Shown here: piece by piece, positions 8,594 through 17,694 of the stretch | Layout: every line of letters starts with the position of its first letter | How positions within the stretch are numbered: the first letter of the stretch is position 1 | NCBI GenBank assembly: GCA_045540715.1 | Contig: JAZQHT010000015.1 | Coordinates: forward strand, 30,565 to 94,564 | Length of the DNA: 64,000 bases | Reading direction: 5' to 3' | Origin: UMGS1279 sp045540715 | GTDB taxonomy: Bacteria > Bacillota > Clostridia > Oscillospirales > Acutalibacteraceae | Translations under genes and position numbers: made by a program | Notes under the pieces: model-generated | Seen by the model: the letters and a program-made list of their open reading frames with translations, nothing else | What the model was told of the DNA's origin: nothing | The model's database searches: none

Positions 8594-9493
8594 ATGGAAG
8601 CAACTGCAAAACAAAAGAAATTAAGACTTAAAACCGCCCGCAGAGATCAATATAAGAGATATACACGTAGCGCCGGAGGTAACATTTTATATACCTTATT
8701 CTTACTTATCTTCGGTTTATACTCTATCTTACCAATGATCTATTCAATAGTTACATCATTTAAACCACTTGATGAACTATTAGTTTTCCCACCGCGTTTT
8801 TGGGTAGTTAGACCTACCCCAATGAACTATGAAGTTTTACCTAGCTTACTAGATAATCTTTCAGTTCCACTTTCAAGATACATTTTCAACAGCTTGTTCA
8901 TTAGTATTTTTACCACAATTATTCACGTTATTGTGGCATCTATGGCAGCTTACGTTCTAGCAAAGAGCGACCTTAAATTTAAAAAGGTAATCTTTGCAAT
9001 CGTTCAGTTCTCACTACTTTATAATGCATATACTCTTGAAATTCCGCGTTATCTTATTTATTCAAACTTAGGTATGATTGATACTTATTTGATTTATATT
9101 TTACCGGCAATTCCTTCTTCAATGGGTGTATTCTTAATGAAGCAGTTTATGGACGCCAACGTGCCCGATCCTCTAATTGAAGCCGCACGTATTGACGGTG
9201 CCGGTACCTTTAGAGTATTCTGGCAAATCGTTATGCCCATTGTTAAACCGGGCTGGTTAACCTTAACCTTATTCTCCTTTAAAGATTTATGGGCAATTCA
9301 GCCAAGCGGTACAATTTTTAGTGAAGAACTAAAAACATTACCCGCAGCAGCTTCAACAATTGCAGCCGGTGGTCTTGCTCGTTCGGGTTCTGCAATGGCT
9401 GTAACTGTTATTATGATGATTCCACCAATTTTGGTATATTTAATTTCACAACGTAGCGTTACCGAAACAATGAGTAGCGCAGGTATTAAGTAG
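8594..9493 (+). CDS. ABC sugar transporter permease, MalG/UgpE type
   Basis: A 299-residue membrane permease, partner of the MalF-type gene at 7649. About six hydrophobic helices are visible. The conserved EAA loop reads EAARIDGAGTFRVFWQIVMP, and the C-terminal cytoplasmic end is basic/polar as in carbohydrate (CUT1) permeases. Start ATG 8594 is preceded by GGGGAGG. The gene stops just before the SD run of the NHL/Yip1 gene, continuing the operon. The substrate cannot be read from the sequence. Confidence 0.9.
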   Translation: MEATAKQKKLRLKTARRDQYKRYTRSAGGNILYTLFLLIFGLYSILPMIYSIVTSFKPLDELLVFPPRFWVVRPTPMNYEVLPSLLDNLSVPLSRYIFNSLFISIFTTIIHVIVASMAAYVLAKSDLKFKKVIFAIVQFSLLYNAYTLEIPRYLIYSNLGMIDTYLIYILPAIPSSMGVFLMKQFMDANVPDPLIEAARIDGAGTFRVFWQIVMPIVKPGWLTLTLFSFKDLWAIQPSGTIFSEELKTLPAAASTIAAGGLARSGSAMAVTVIMMIPPILVYLISQRSVTETMSSAGIK

Positions 9494-9507
9494 GGGGGGT
9501 GGAAAAA

Positions 9508-11679
9508 TTGACTAAGAATTTACGTAATAAAGCAATTAAAGCAATGTCGGTTTTTCTACTTGTAGGTTTAATAATTAGTTGCTGTATTCCCGTTTCTGCG
9601 GCTACATATAATACAGAAGCTTATCAAACATATACCTATTGGAAAGGCCCCGACGAAACCGCACCCGTTAGCACAACACCTATTTACGAGTATAAAACCG
9701 TAATTGATGGCGACACTTTAGGCATTGGCGCATTAAATGAACCTCAAGACGTTTATACCGATACAGAAGGTAACGTGTATATTGCAGATACGGGTAATGG
9801 TCGTGTTGTTGTTACAACACCCGACTATAAGCTAAAAACCGTTTTAAAAGACCTTCAATATGAAGGTGAAACCTTACTTATGGAAGGCCTAAGCGGTGTG
9901 TACGTTCATACAAACGGCGATATTTATATTTGCGATACTAAAAATGAACGTATCATTATTACAACTATCGACGGTACAGTTAAAAACGTTTTAACCTTAC
10001 CTCAAAACGACGTTATTCCAGAAACCTTTTCTTATTTACCAACCCGCGTAGTAGTAGATAGCGACGGTATTACCTACGTTATTTCTGAAGGTTCTTACTA
10101 TGGTGCCGTTATGTACGACGCAGAAGGTCAATTCACGGGATTCTTCGGTGCTAACAGCGTTCAAGGTAACTTCTTAACAGCTTTAACAAAGATTAAAGAA
10201 TTAATCTTCCGTAACGATAAAAAAGAAGCTAACCAATTAAAAGACCTACCTTATCAATTTAACGATATTGCTATGGACGACGAAAACTTCGTTTACACAG
10301 CAACAGGTGCGGTAAGTACTTGGGTTAGCAAAACCGGTCAGTTAAGAAAACTTAGCCCCGGTGGCACAAACGTTTTAAAGAACAAAGTTAACGGCGAAAT
10401 TTCTTCTAGCGATAGCTTTAACTTCTCTGACGGTGCTAGTGTAAGATTTGCTGATAAAGATAGACTTTTCCGTTACAGAGTTACCGACCTTCGTTCACTT
10501 GACGTTGACGAATATGGTTATATGTACGGTTTATGCCGTGTTTACGGACATATCTTTATTTACGACCAAGAATGTAATTTATTAGGCGCATTTGGTGGCG
10601 GCACCAGTGAAGGTTATCAAAAAGGTACCTTCGTTTCTCCACAATCAATCCGTTATGATAAAGTTACTAAAGACGTTCTAATGGTTGATAAACTTGCAGG
10701 CAACGTTACAATTTATAAAGAAACAGAGTTTGGTGCTTTACTTAAAGAAGCACAACAATTAACCTTTGCCGGTGCTTATAGCGAAGCAAAGCCTTATTGG
10801 GAAAAGGTTATTTCTCAAGATAGAAACTGTCAATTAGCTTACGTTGGTTTAGCAAAAGCCTACTATATTGAAGGCGATTACGAAAAAGCAATGGAATTTG
10901 CTAAAAACGGTTTCGACCAAGAAACTTATGCAAACGCATTTACATTTGTTAGAAACGATTGGTTAAGCAACAATTTCGTTATAATTTTTGCAATTGCACT
11001 TGTATTAGTAGCTGGCTTAATTGCCGTTCTAGTTATTTCAAGAAAGAAAAAGATCGTGCTTATAAAACACGAACCCACAAGGGTTATGTTTGGCACATTA
11101 TTACATCCTTTCGAATCATTTAAAGCAATTAAATATCAGAAAAAAGGTTCTGTATTAATTGCATGCATAGTGCTTTTACTATACTTTATCTCTACACTTG
11201 TAATGGATATGTATTCAGGCTTTATGCACGTTCTATTTAATAAGAGTACCTATAACGTAATTTACACCTTTATTATGACGGTTGGCTTAATTACCTTATT
11301 TGCAATAGCAAACTGGGGTATGGCAACCTTATTTGAAGGTAAAGGTACCTTTAAAGAAGTGTTTATTACTGCTTGCTATGCAATGATTCCGCAGGTAATA
11401 AATAACGTATTCTTCACAATTTTCTCTAACGTATTTACCCCTGAAGAAGGTTTAATTCTAACGGTTGTAAACGTAATTTGTACGGCATTAACAATTATAA
11501 TTTTATGCGTTGGTATGATGGAAATTCACGAGTTTGGTATGCTCAAGTTTGTGGGAATTATGATTATCACCGTTTTAGCAATGGCCGTTGTTGTGTTCGT
11601 TATATTTATGGTTGGTATTCTAATTGCACAAATGGTTAACTTCGTTGAAACCATTATACAAGAATTAAAATATAGGTAG
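9508..11679 (+). CDS. NHL beta-propeller / TPR / Yip1-domain membrane protein
   Basis: About 723 residues. The TTG at 9508 is preferred because the upstream GTG at 9499 lies within the SD run GGGGGGGTGG. The order is: signal peptide or anchor (about 10-32); NHL-type beta-propeller repeats outside the cell (about 65-405, with LNEPQDVYTDTEGNVYIADT and GLSGVYVHTNGDIYICDTKN); two TPR-like helices (AQQLTFAGAYSEAKPYWEKV, AYVGLAKAYYIEGDYEKAME); one transmembrane helix near 490; a short basic segment; then a Yip1-type multi-helix membrane domain of about 180 residues. It lies inside the ABC operon and ends 11 bases before the DUF5696-like lipoprotein. The architecture suggests a surface sensor or scaffold working with the importer. 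Function unproven. Confidence 0.8.
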   Translation: MTKNLRNKAIKAMSVFLLVGLIISCCIPVSAATYNTEAYQTYTYWKGPDETAPVSTTPIYEYKTVIDGDTLGIGALNEPQDVYTDTEGNVYIADTGNGRVVVTTPDYKLKTVLKDLQYEGETLLMEGLSGVYVHTNGDIYICDTKNERIIITTIDGTVKNVLTLPQNDVIPETFSYLPTRVVVDSDGITYVISEGSYYGAVMYDAEGQFTGFFGANSVQGNFLTALTKIKELIFRNDKKEANQLKDLPYQFNDIAMDDENFVYTATGAVSTWVSKTGQLRKLSPGGTNVLKNKVNGEISSSDSFNFSDGASVRFADKDRLFRYRVTDLRSLDVDEYGYMYGLCRVYGHIFIYDQECNLLGAFGGGTSEGYQKGTFVSPQSIRYDKVTKDVLMVDKLAGNVTIYKETEFGALLKEAQQLTFAGAYSEAKPYWEKVISQDRNCQLAYVGLAKAYYIEGDYEKAMEFAKNGFDQETYANAFTFVRNDWLSNNFVIIFAIALVLVAGLIAVLVISRKKKIVLIKHEPTRVMFGTLLHPFESFKAIKYQKKGSVLIACIVLLLYFISTLVMDMYSGFMHVLFNKSTYNVIYTFIMTVGLITLFAIANWGMATLFEGKGTFKEVFITACYAMIPQVINNVFFTIFSNVFTPEEGLILTVVNVICTALTIIILCVGMMEIHEFGMLKFVGIMIITVLAMAVVVFVIFMVGILIAQMVNFVETIIQELKYR

Positions 11680-11690
11680 GAGGTAAGTAA

Positions 11691-13970
11691 ATGAAAAAAC
11701 ATATTAAACTAATAAGTCTAATGTTAGCAATTTGCTTACTTGCTACTGTGTTTGTAGGCTGTAAAGAGGAAGAAGAGGAAGAACAAGAGGGTTGGCAATC
11801 TCAATTTGACGTTGACCTAAACTATGATGAAACCAAGTATAATATCGATCTTGTTCCCGAAAAACTTGACACTAACGATGCAATAGCCGAAAACGACTAT
11901 TACAAATTAGGCTGGAACGCCGAAAACGAAAACGTTACTCTTGTAACCAAAAAAGATGGCAGAGTTTGGGGTACAAACCCCAATAACTACTATACCTTAC
12001 AAGATGAACAAGCAGCTCACGAAATGGTTAATTCACCATTAACAATTCGTTATATTGCTGATTCCACAGTTACCGATATTAATGCGGGTGGCGCAATATT
12101 ATCGGGTACTTGTAAAGTTGAATCCAAGTTAATAGATAACGGTGTTTCTGTTACTTATTACTTTGACGATTATTTCTTTATAATTACTGTTGATTACTAT
12201 TTAGATGGCGATTCAGTTAAGGTTTCACTTGATCCTAAAAAGATTGTTGAAGCGGGTAGTACACAAATTGTTTCAATAGGTATTGCACCATTTATGTGCT
12301 CTGCTAAAAATACACCTAACGGCAGTAAAGATTCTTACTTGGTAATTCCATCGGGTTCAGGTGCATTAATGTATGCCGACCAACGCTCATCCGGTTTACC
12401 ACGTTCAATTTCTGCTACTGTTTACGGTGAAGACGTATCTATTGATAAATATCAAGATTATGATAAAAATACCGCAATCAGTATGCCTTTCTTTGGTGCT
12501 AAAGACGGCAACTCTGCAACCTTAGCAATTATTGAAAGCGGTGCTGAAGCCGCAACAATTAACGCAACGGCAGGCGAAAGCAAATTTGGTGTTTCAGAAG
12601 CCTATGCTTTTGTTGACGTTCGTGGTCAGGATATCGTTTATTTACAAGGTATTTGGAGACAAAAATACACTAAAGAAATAAACCAAACCGACCCCATTGT
12701 TATTGGTTATTACGCACTTTCGGGTGAAGATGCAACCTATTACGGCATGGCAAAACGCTATCAACAATATTTGGTAGAAAAAGAAGGCCTTACCGTTACA
12801 GGTAAAAACAAACTTGTAAATGCTACACTTATTGGTGGCTATTTAAAAGATGAATTAGCATTAGGCTTCCCTTACAAAAAGGCTGAATCATTAACAACTT
12901 ATAATCAAGCACAAACCATTTTAACCGACCTTAAAGCTATGACAGGCGGCAGCTTATCTGCTAGAATGTTTGGTTATGGCGAAGGCGGTGTAAATGCTTC
13001 AAAACTTGCCGGTGGCTTTACTTTAACAGGTGTAACCGGTAATCAAAACGATTTATCTAACTTTATTAAATTTGCAAGTAAAAACGGTATTGAAGCCTAT
13101 TTCGATTTTGACGTTATTTATTTCTCAAAATCTGCAAATGGTTTCACAAAAGGTAAAAACGCTGCAATTAATAACAGTGGTATAGCTGTTAAAACAAGAC
13201 AGTTCTTACTTTCAACAGGTAATCGTATTGAAGCAGCAGATGGCGGAATTATCGGCTCACTTACCGCTAGAAAAGACTTAGGCCGCGCAGTTAACAGTGT
13301 AACAAGCACAACTGCAAAATACGGTATTTCTAATATCTCATTTAGCACATTAGGAAGCGTTGCTTATTCCGACTATCAAGACAATAATGCTTATAGTAGC
13401 CGTAAAAATATGGCTAAAGACGTTTCTTCTTATATAGAAACAGTAAAAGCTAAAAACAACAAAGTTTTAGTTGATAACCCATTTAGCTATGCTGCAGTTT
13501 CTGCTGACGTTTTAACGGGTTGTCCTATAAACTCAAATAACGATAGAGCTTTTGACATTGACGTTCCTTTATATCAAATCGTATTCCAAGGCTTTAAAGA
13601 AAACTACGTTCAACCTATTAACTATGCATCTAATAGACGCGCAGCCTTCTTAAAAGCTATTGAATCGGGTAGCGGTTTATCCTTTATATTAATGAACGAT
13701 TATGATATTGAGCTTAGAAAACAAGATGCTAATATCTTCGCTTCATCTGTGTATAGCGATAATAAAGGTTATATCAAAGCATATCTAGACGAAGGCGCTG
13801 AATTCTTAACTAGCGTTGCATCAGCAAAAATTAAAAATCACACATTATTAGCAGATAACGTTTCCAAAACAGAATTCGATAACGGCAAGGTTGTTTACGT
13901 TAACTTTACCGATAAAGAAGTTACTGTTGAAGAAGTTGTAATTCCTGCACAAGATTTTGTAGTAAAGTAA
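11691..13970 (+). CDS. DUF5696-like surface lipoprotein
   Basis: A 759-residue predicted lipoprotein: a basic N-terminus, a hydrophobic stretch and the lipobox VFVGC near residue 23, followed by a Glu-rich tether. Residues 60-370 look like a beta-rich domain. Residues about 380-700 look like an alpha/beta barrel with FGYGEGGVNASKLAGGF and GIEAYFDFDVIYF, which resembles glycoside hydrolase-type barrels. I associate this family with DUF5696 proteins, which in Bacillota sit beside Yip1 and ABC sugar genes, but this was not searched. A carbohydrate-processing role is plausible; no catalytic acids can be assigned safely. It sits between the two transporter halves, with SD AGGAGG. Confidence 0.65.
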   Translation: MKKHIKLISLMLAICLLATVFVGCKEEEEEEQEGWQSQFDVDLNYDETKYNIDLVPEKLDTNDAIAENDYYKLGWNAENENVTLVTKKDGRVWGTNPNNYYTLQDEQAAHEMVNSPLTIRYIADSTVTDINAGGAILSGTCKVESKLIDNGVSVTYYFDDYFFIITVDYYLDGDSVKVSLDPKKIVEAGSTQIVSIGIAPFMCSAKNTPNGSKDSYLVIPSGSGALMYADQRSSGLPRSISATVYGEDVSIDKYQDYDKNTAISMPFFGAKDGNSATLAIIESGAEAATINATAGESKFGVSEAYAFVDVRGQDIVYLQGIWRQKYTKEINQTDPIVIGYYALSGEDATYYGMAKRYQQYLVEKEGLTVTGKNKLVNATLIGGYLKDELALGFPYKKAESLTTYNQAQTILTDLKAMTGGSLSARMFGYGEGGVNASKLAGGFTLTGVTGNQNDLSNFIKFASKNGIEAYFDFDVIYFSKSANGFTKGKNAAINNSGIAVKTRQFLLSTGNRIEAADGGIIGSLTARKDLGRAVNSVTSTTAKYGISNISFSTLGSVAYSDYQDNNAYSSRKNMAKDVSSYIETVKAKNNKVLVDNPFSYAAVSADVLTGCPINSNNDRAFDIDVPLYQIVFQGFKENYVQPINYASNRRAAFLKAIESGSGLSFILMNDYDIELRKQDANIFASSVYSDNKGYIKAYLDEGAEFLTSVASAKIKNHTLLADNVSKTEFDNGKVVYVNFTDKEVTVEEVVIPAQDFVVK

Positions 13971-13983
13971 AGGAGGGGTAAAA

Positions 13984-14964
13984 ATGGATAAAGCTTTTTT
14001 GAAAAAGTTAGATAAAAAGCACGTTAGAGGCATTGAATCTAAAAAAAGTTTATACGGCGTAATGTTTATTACCCCTTGGCTAATCGGTATGTTGTTATTC
14101 TTCTTTATACCATTAGTGCAATCCTTAAGTTACTCCTTCGCTTACGTTTTTGTTGAACCCGGTTATATGGACGTTCAATACGAAACCGAAAACTGGGAGA
14201 CCGGTGAAATGGAAAGTGTTGGTTTGGAACATTATAAGTATCTTTTAGAAGAAGATCCCGACTATACCAACAACCTAGAAACCGCTTTAGGTGAATTTTT
14301 CCGTTCACTACCTATTATCGTCGTTGTATCCTTGATTTTGGCGCTGGTTTTAAACCAAAAATTTAAAGGAAGGGTCTTCTTTAGGGCCATATTCTTCCTG
14401 CCGGTTATCATAGCGACGGGCGTAGTTATGGAGAAGCTGACGGCCTCTTACGGTGGTGTTGGTGCTATAGTTCAAATGTCGAGCGAAACCACCAACGTTT
14501 ATACCGAAGGTGGCGGCGGTGGTATGGACTTCACAACGATTTTACAAAACCTAAATCTGCCTGAAGACATCACCAACGAAATGTCAAAATTAATTACCAA
14601 CATATTTAATACCCTTTGGTCTTGTGGTATTCCTGTAATTCTATTTATTTCGGGTCTTCAAACAATTCCCGAATCATTATACGAAGCCTCTCACGTTGAG
14701 GGTGCTACAAAATGGGAAGAATTCTGGTATATTACACTTCCTATGTTAGGTAATACAATATTACTTGTTATAGTATTTACTATTATCGAGTTATTAACAC
14801 AAAACACTAACCCTGTATTGCAGCAAGCATATAGCCAAATGAGAGACAATATGGTTTACGATATGTCTTCTGCAATGTTATGGATATTCTTTGCAATAAT
14901 TGGTGCCGTTATCGGTATTGTTATATTCTTATATAACAGAATATTGCTAAGAAAGTGGAATTAA
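13984..14964 (+). CDS. ABC sugar transporter permease, MalF type (second pair)
   Basis: A 326-residue permease with the first membrane helix at about residues 22-48 and the EAA loop EASHVEGATKWEEFWYITLP near 240. It is longer than the other MalF-type protein because of a hydrophilic extracellular insert after helix 1 (about 55-95) and a Gly-rich, acidic insert around 155-190. SD AGGAGGGG. A stretch at about 14335-14445 uses GC-rich codons (CTG, GCG, ACG, GGG-like) unlike the flanking sequence. It pairs with the next gene; together with the lipoprotein at 16041 they form a second complete importer lacking only the ATPase. Confidence 0.88.
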   Translation: MDKAFLKKLDKKHVRGIESKKSLYGVMFITPWLIGMLLFFFIPLVQSLSYSFAYVFVEPGYMDVQYETENWETGEMESVGLEHYKYLLEEDPDYTNNLETALGEFFRSLPIIVVVSLILALVLNQKFKGRVFFRAIFFLPVIIATGVVMEKLTASYGGVGAIVQMSSETTNVYTEGGGGGMDFTTILQNLNLPEDITNEMSKLITNIFNTLWSCGIPVILFISGLQTIPESLYEASHVEGATKWEEFWYITLPMLGNTILLVIVFTIIELLTQNTNPVLQQAYSQMRDNMVYDMSSAMLWIFFAIIGAVIGIVIFLYNRILLRKWN

Positions 14965-14979
14965 GGGGGGTAACGAATT

Positions 14980-15975
14980 ATGGCAAAAGATAATACAAAA
15001 ATTCTTATTCCCGAAAAGAGCGCAGCGGTTAAAAAGCTTAACCGCCACAAAGCTCAAAACAAGGTTAAAGACATCTGCGTTACAATTATTCGTTTAGTAT
15101 TTTTAATTTCGGTTGGTTATATTATTGTATATCCGTTATTCGCAATGATTTCTTATGCAATAATGCCCCACGCAGACGTTTTAGACCCCAGCGTTGTTTG
15201 GGTACCAAGAACCCCCACAACCGAAAACATAGAGATTGCCTGGAAGTCGTTAGACTATATGGACGGTTTCGTTCAAACCTTGCTTGTAGGCGTTGTAGCC
15301 GCTTTAATTGAAGTTTTCTCTTGCTCGGTTATTGCTTACGGTTTTGCAAGATTTAAATTTAAAGGTCAAGGCATTTTATTCGGTCTTGTTCTTTTAACCG
15401 CAATTGTTCCCGTTCAGGTTTTAGCAATTCCTTTATACCTAAACTTTAGATTTATGGATTTTGGAGGCTTAACCCAATTAATCGGTTCTATGTTTGGCAA
15501 TCCCGAATTTGTTTTAGACGTAACAAATACACCCTGGACCTTCTACTTGCCTTCAATATTTGGTGTAGGTCTTCGTTCCGGTATATTTATCTTTATTTAC
15601 CGTCAGTTCTTCTTAGGCCTTCCTAAAGAATTAGAAGAAGCATCTTATATCGATGGTGCAGGCCCCATAAAAACATTTTTAAGGGTTATTATTCCTTCGT
15701 CAGGTGTTGTATTTACAACAGTTACAATTTTCTCAATAATCTGGCACTGGAACGAATATTATTTATCAGTTCTATATTTCCAAACAGATTTCCCACTTTC
15801 AGTATCTTTAGCAGGTATTGGCAGTGTGCTAGAATCTCAAGGTCTAGCGTTTGACTCGGCCGCAGGTCCAACATCGGCCGCATGCTTACTATACATTTTA
15901 CCTGTTTTAGTTATGTTTATCTTCTTACAGAAGAAATTCATCCAAAGTGTTGACAGAGTAGGTATTGTAGGTTAA
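14980..15975 (+). CDS. ABC sugar transporter permease, MalG type (second pair)
   Basis: A 331-residue permease with a basic cytoplasmic N-terminal extension of about 35 residues, about six membrane helices, and the EAA loop EASYIDGAGPIKTFLRVIIP. It follows its MalF-type partner by 15 bases with the SD run AAGGGGGG. The C-terminus ends in the basic QKKFIQSVDRVGIVG typical of the family. The following 65-base gap before the binding-protein gene is AT-rich and may carry an additional promoter, but none is clear. Carbohydrate import is inferred from family and context; the substrate is unknown. Confidence 0.9.
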   Translation: MAKDNTKILIPEKSAAVKKLNRHKAQNKVKDICVTIIRLVFLISVGYIIVYPLFAMISYAIMPHADVLDPSVVWVPRTPTTENIEIAWKSLDYMDGFVQTLLVGVVAALIEVFSCSVIAYGFARFKFKGQGILFGLVLLTAIVPVQVLAIPLYLNFRFMDFGGLTQLIGSMFGNPEFVLDVTNTPWTFYLPSIFGVGLRSGIFIFIYRQFFLGLPKELEEASYIDGAGPIKTFLRVIIPSSGVVFTTVTIFSIIWHWNEYYLSVLYFQTDFPLSVSLAGIGSVLESQGLAFDSAAGPTSAACLLYILPVLVMFIFLQKKFIQSVDRVGIVG

Positions 15976-16040
15976 AATATTAGTATAAAAATTGTATTAA
16001 TTACAGTATTTATAAACATTAAATTGGAGGTAAAAACACA

Positions 16041-17459
16041 ATGAGAGCATTTGAAATTGCAAAAAAATTAAGCGTTGTTCTTTGCTTAGTTCTTGCTTTA
16101 ACAATGGTTTTCACAGCTTGTGGCGGTAACGCAAAACCCGGCCAAGGCACAGGTTCTGGCACAGGCACAGGTACTGGTACTGGCGATGGCGGCGATGGCG
16201 GCAATGGCGGCGATGGCGGCAACGGCGGCGGTTCCGGTAAAAACGTATTCGTTGCTGACTACATGGCAGAAGCAAAAAGCAAGTTTAGCGGTTCAAACCT
16301 ACATATTATTATGTGGCGTCAATACACCGCTACCGAAAAATCTTTGGTTGACTCTTTCCAAAGCAAAACCGGTATCAAAATTAGAACAACTGTTACTACC
16401 GAAGCTGAATATGCAACAAAACTTGCTGCATTAATTTCCGGTAAAGACTCTCCCGACGTTGTTTGCTTTAACTCAGACGACTTCCCGGGCTTTGTAGTTA
16501 AATCACTACAATCACTAAAATCTGATAAATTTAAGCTAGATGATCCTATTTGGTACAAACCTTATATGAACAACTACGCTGTTAACGGCAAATACTTTGC
16601 TGTTGCAATTAACGGTTCTTGGAGTACTGAAGACTGTAACTACGTTACATACTATAACCCCAACACCTTAACCGGTCTATCTGATCCTTACCAATTATAC
16701 AAACAAGGTAAATGGAACTGGACCACAGCTAAAGACATTGCTACTGCTGTTTCCAAAAAAGGTAACAACTATACAGGTATGTCTTTACAAAGCTACGACC
16801 TATATATGTTAAGCTCCGGTATTGACTTCTTAGCATATAACGGTAAACAATTCAGCACCAACCTTTCTGATGCTAACAAAACAAAAACCATCACTTCAGC
16901 TTGGAACGAAGTTGCTACATTAGTTTCTGACAACCTAGTTAAAAAATGGGATCCACAAGGTATCTCCAAAGGTACAACAGGTTTATTCAGCGCTATTGCT
17001 TTCGGTCTATATAAAGAAGGCGGCTGGTTTGATAACACCTCTACAAAGGGTGGCGTTGGCGCATTAAAAGCAGTTCCCGTTCCTGGTCCTGCAGGCAAAA
17101 CAGCTTATGTTCCTGTACGTCCAAAAGTTTGGGGTGTTGCTAAAGGTGCTAAGAACCCCGATGCAGCTGCTTACTTCCTAAGATATTTCTTAGACCCAGT
17201 AAACAGCAACATGGGCAAAACTTTCTACAATAGCCAATTCCAAGAAGTTTATAACATCATTACAAGCAAAACTGCTAAAAAGCAAGTTATGGTTACCATT
17301 GGTGTTATGGACTACACCACAGCCGGTGCTTACAAAGAATTCTGCGAAGAATTAGCTTCTGCAGCACCTGCACAACAAACAACAATCATCAACAAATATA
17401 AATCTCGTTTCCCCAACCAATTAAAGAGAGCTAACGCTCAACTTAAGAACGCAAGATAA
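16041..17459 (+). CDS. ABC transporter solute-binding lipoprotein with Gly-rich tether
   Basis: A 472-residue family 1 extracellular solute-binding lipoprotein. The lipobox is TMVFTAC near residue 28, so the mature protein begins at the Cys. A low-complexity tether follows, first Gly-Thr/Ser repeats and then Gly-Asp/Asn repeats, encoded by short tandem DNA repeats at about 16140-16240. The binding domain begins with LHIIMWRQYTATEKSLVDSF and KTGIKIRT and includes GKDSPDVVCFN, typical of sugar-binding proteins. SD GGAGG lies 12 bases before ATG. It closes the importer locus and is followed by a strong terminator. It is probably the partner of the permease pair at 13984-15975. Confidence 0.92.
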   Translation: MRAFEIAKKLSVVLCLVLALTMVFTACGGNAKPGQGTGSGTGTGTGTGDGGDGGNGGDGGNGGGSGKNVFVADYMAEAKSKFSGSNLHIIMWRQYTATEKSLVDSFQSKTGIKIRTTVTTEAEYATKLAALISGKDSPDVVCFNSDDFPGFVVKSLQSLKSDKFKLDDPIWYKPYMNNYAVNGKYFAVAINGSWSTEDCNYVTYYNPNTLTGLSDPYQLYKQGKWNWTTAKDIATAVSKKGNNYTGMSLQSYDLYMLSSGIDFLAYNGKQFSTNLSDANKTKTITSAWNEVATLVSDNLVKKWDPQGISKGTTGLFSAIAFGLYKEGGWFDNTSTKGGVGALKAVPVPGPAGKTAYVPVRPKVWGVAKGAKNPDAAAYFLRYFLDPVNSNMGKTFYNSQFQEVYNIITSKTAKKQVMVTIGVMDYTTAGAYKEFCEELASAAPAQQTTIINKYKSRFPNQLKRANAQLKNAR

Positions 17460-17475
17460 TTTATGTTTGTAATTT

Positions 17476-17506
17476 CGGCCGTCCAAATTTTGGGCGGCCG
17501 TTTTTT
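17476..17506 (+). terminator. Rho-independent terminator of the ABC importer locus
   Basis: A GC-rich stem begins CGGCCGTCC and closes with GGGCGGCCG, followed by TTTTTT at 17501-17506. It lies 16 bases after the binding-protein stop and directly before the infC promoter, so it separates the two transcription units. Confidence 0.9.
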
Positions 17507-17517
17507 ATAAAAAATGC

Positions 17518-17545
17518 TTGACAAATTCAAATTATGTGTTAAAAT
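17518..17545 (+). promoter_or_regulatory. Sigma-A type promoter for infC-rpmI-rplT
   Basis: A consensus -35 TTGACA at 17518-17523 and -10 TAAAAT at 17540-17545 are separated by 16 bases. It lies between the upstream terminator and the leader of the translation factor operon. Confidence 0.8.
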
Positions 17546-17551
17546 ATATTA

Positions 17552-17680
17552 GACAATAAAGTAGAGTTCGCTCTCACCCTCAGGTTCCGTCTTAAAGGGT
17601 AAAAACGTAAAACTCCTTTTAAAAGGGGCATTTTAGCTTTTTACACGGACGGTATATATTGTCCGTGTTTATTTATTTTT
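17552..17680 (+). promoter_or_regulatory. L20-type ribosomal protein leader with attenuator hairpin
   Basis: The untranslated leader of infC-rpmI-rplT is about 130 bases long. It ends in a stem ACACGGAC / GTCCGTGT (17643-17668) followed by a T-rich run, which is an intrinsic terminator placed just before the infC ribosome-binding site. The CTCAGGTTCCGTC segment at about 17580-17592 could pair with the terminator arm as an antiterminator. In Bacillota, excess L20 binds such leaders and stops transcription. The position, the operon content and the terminator fit that system. The exact L20-binding fold was not derived. Confidence 0.7.
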
Positions 17681-17694
17681 GGAGGTGTATTTAC

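Noticed and set aside
15976..16040. Promoter for the binding lipoprotein at 16041
   Set aside because: The gap is AT-rich with several TATAAA-like runs but no -35 at proper spacing; read-through from the operon is enough.
16120..16434. Ala/Met-rich open frame in another frame over the Gly tether
   Set aside because: It is the alternative reading of the tandem repeats of the binding lipoprotein, with no SD and no family resemblance.
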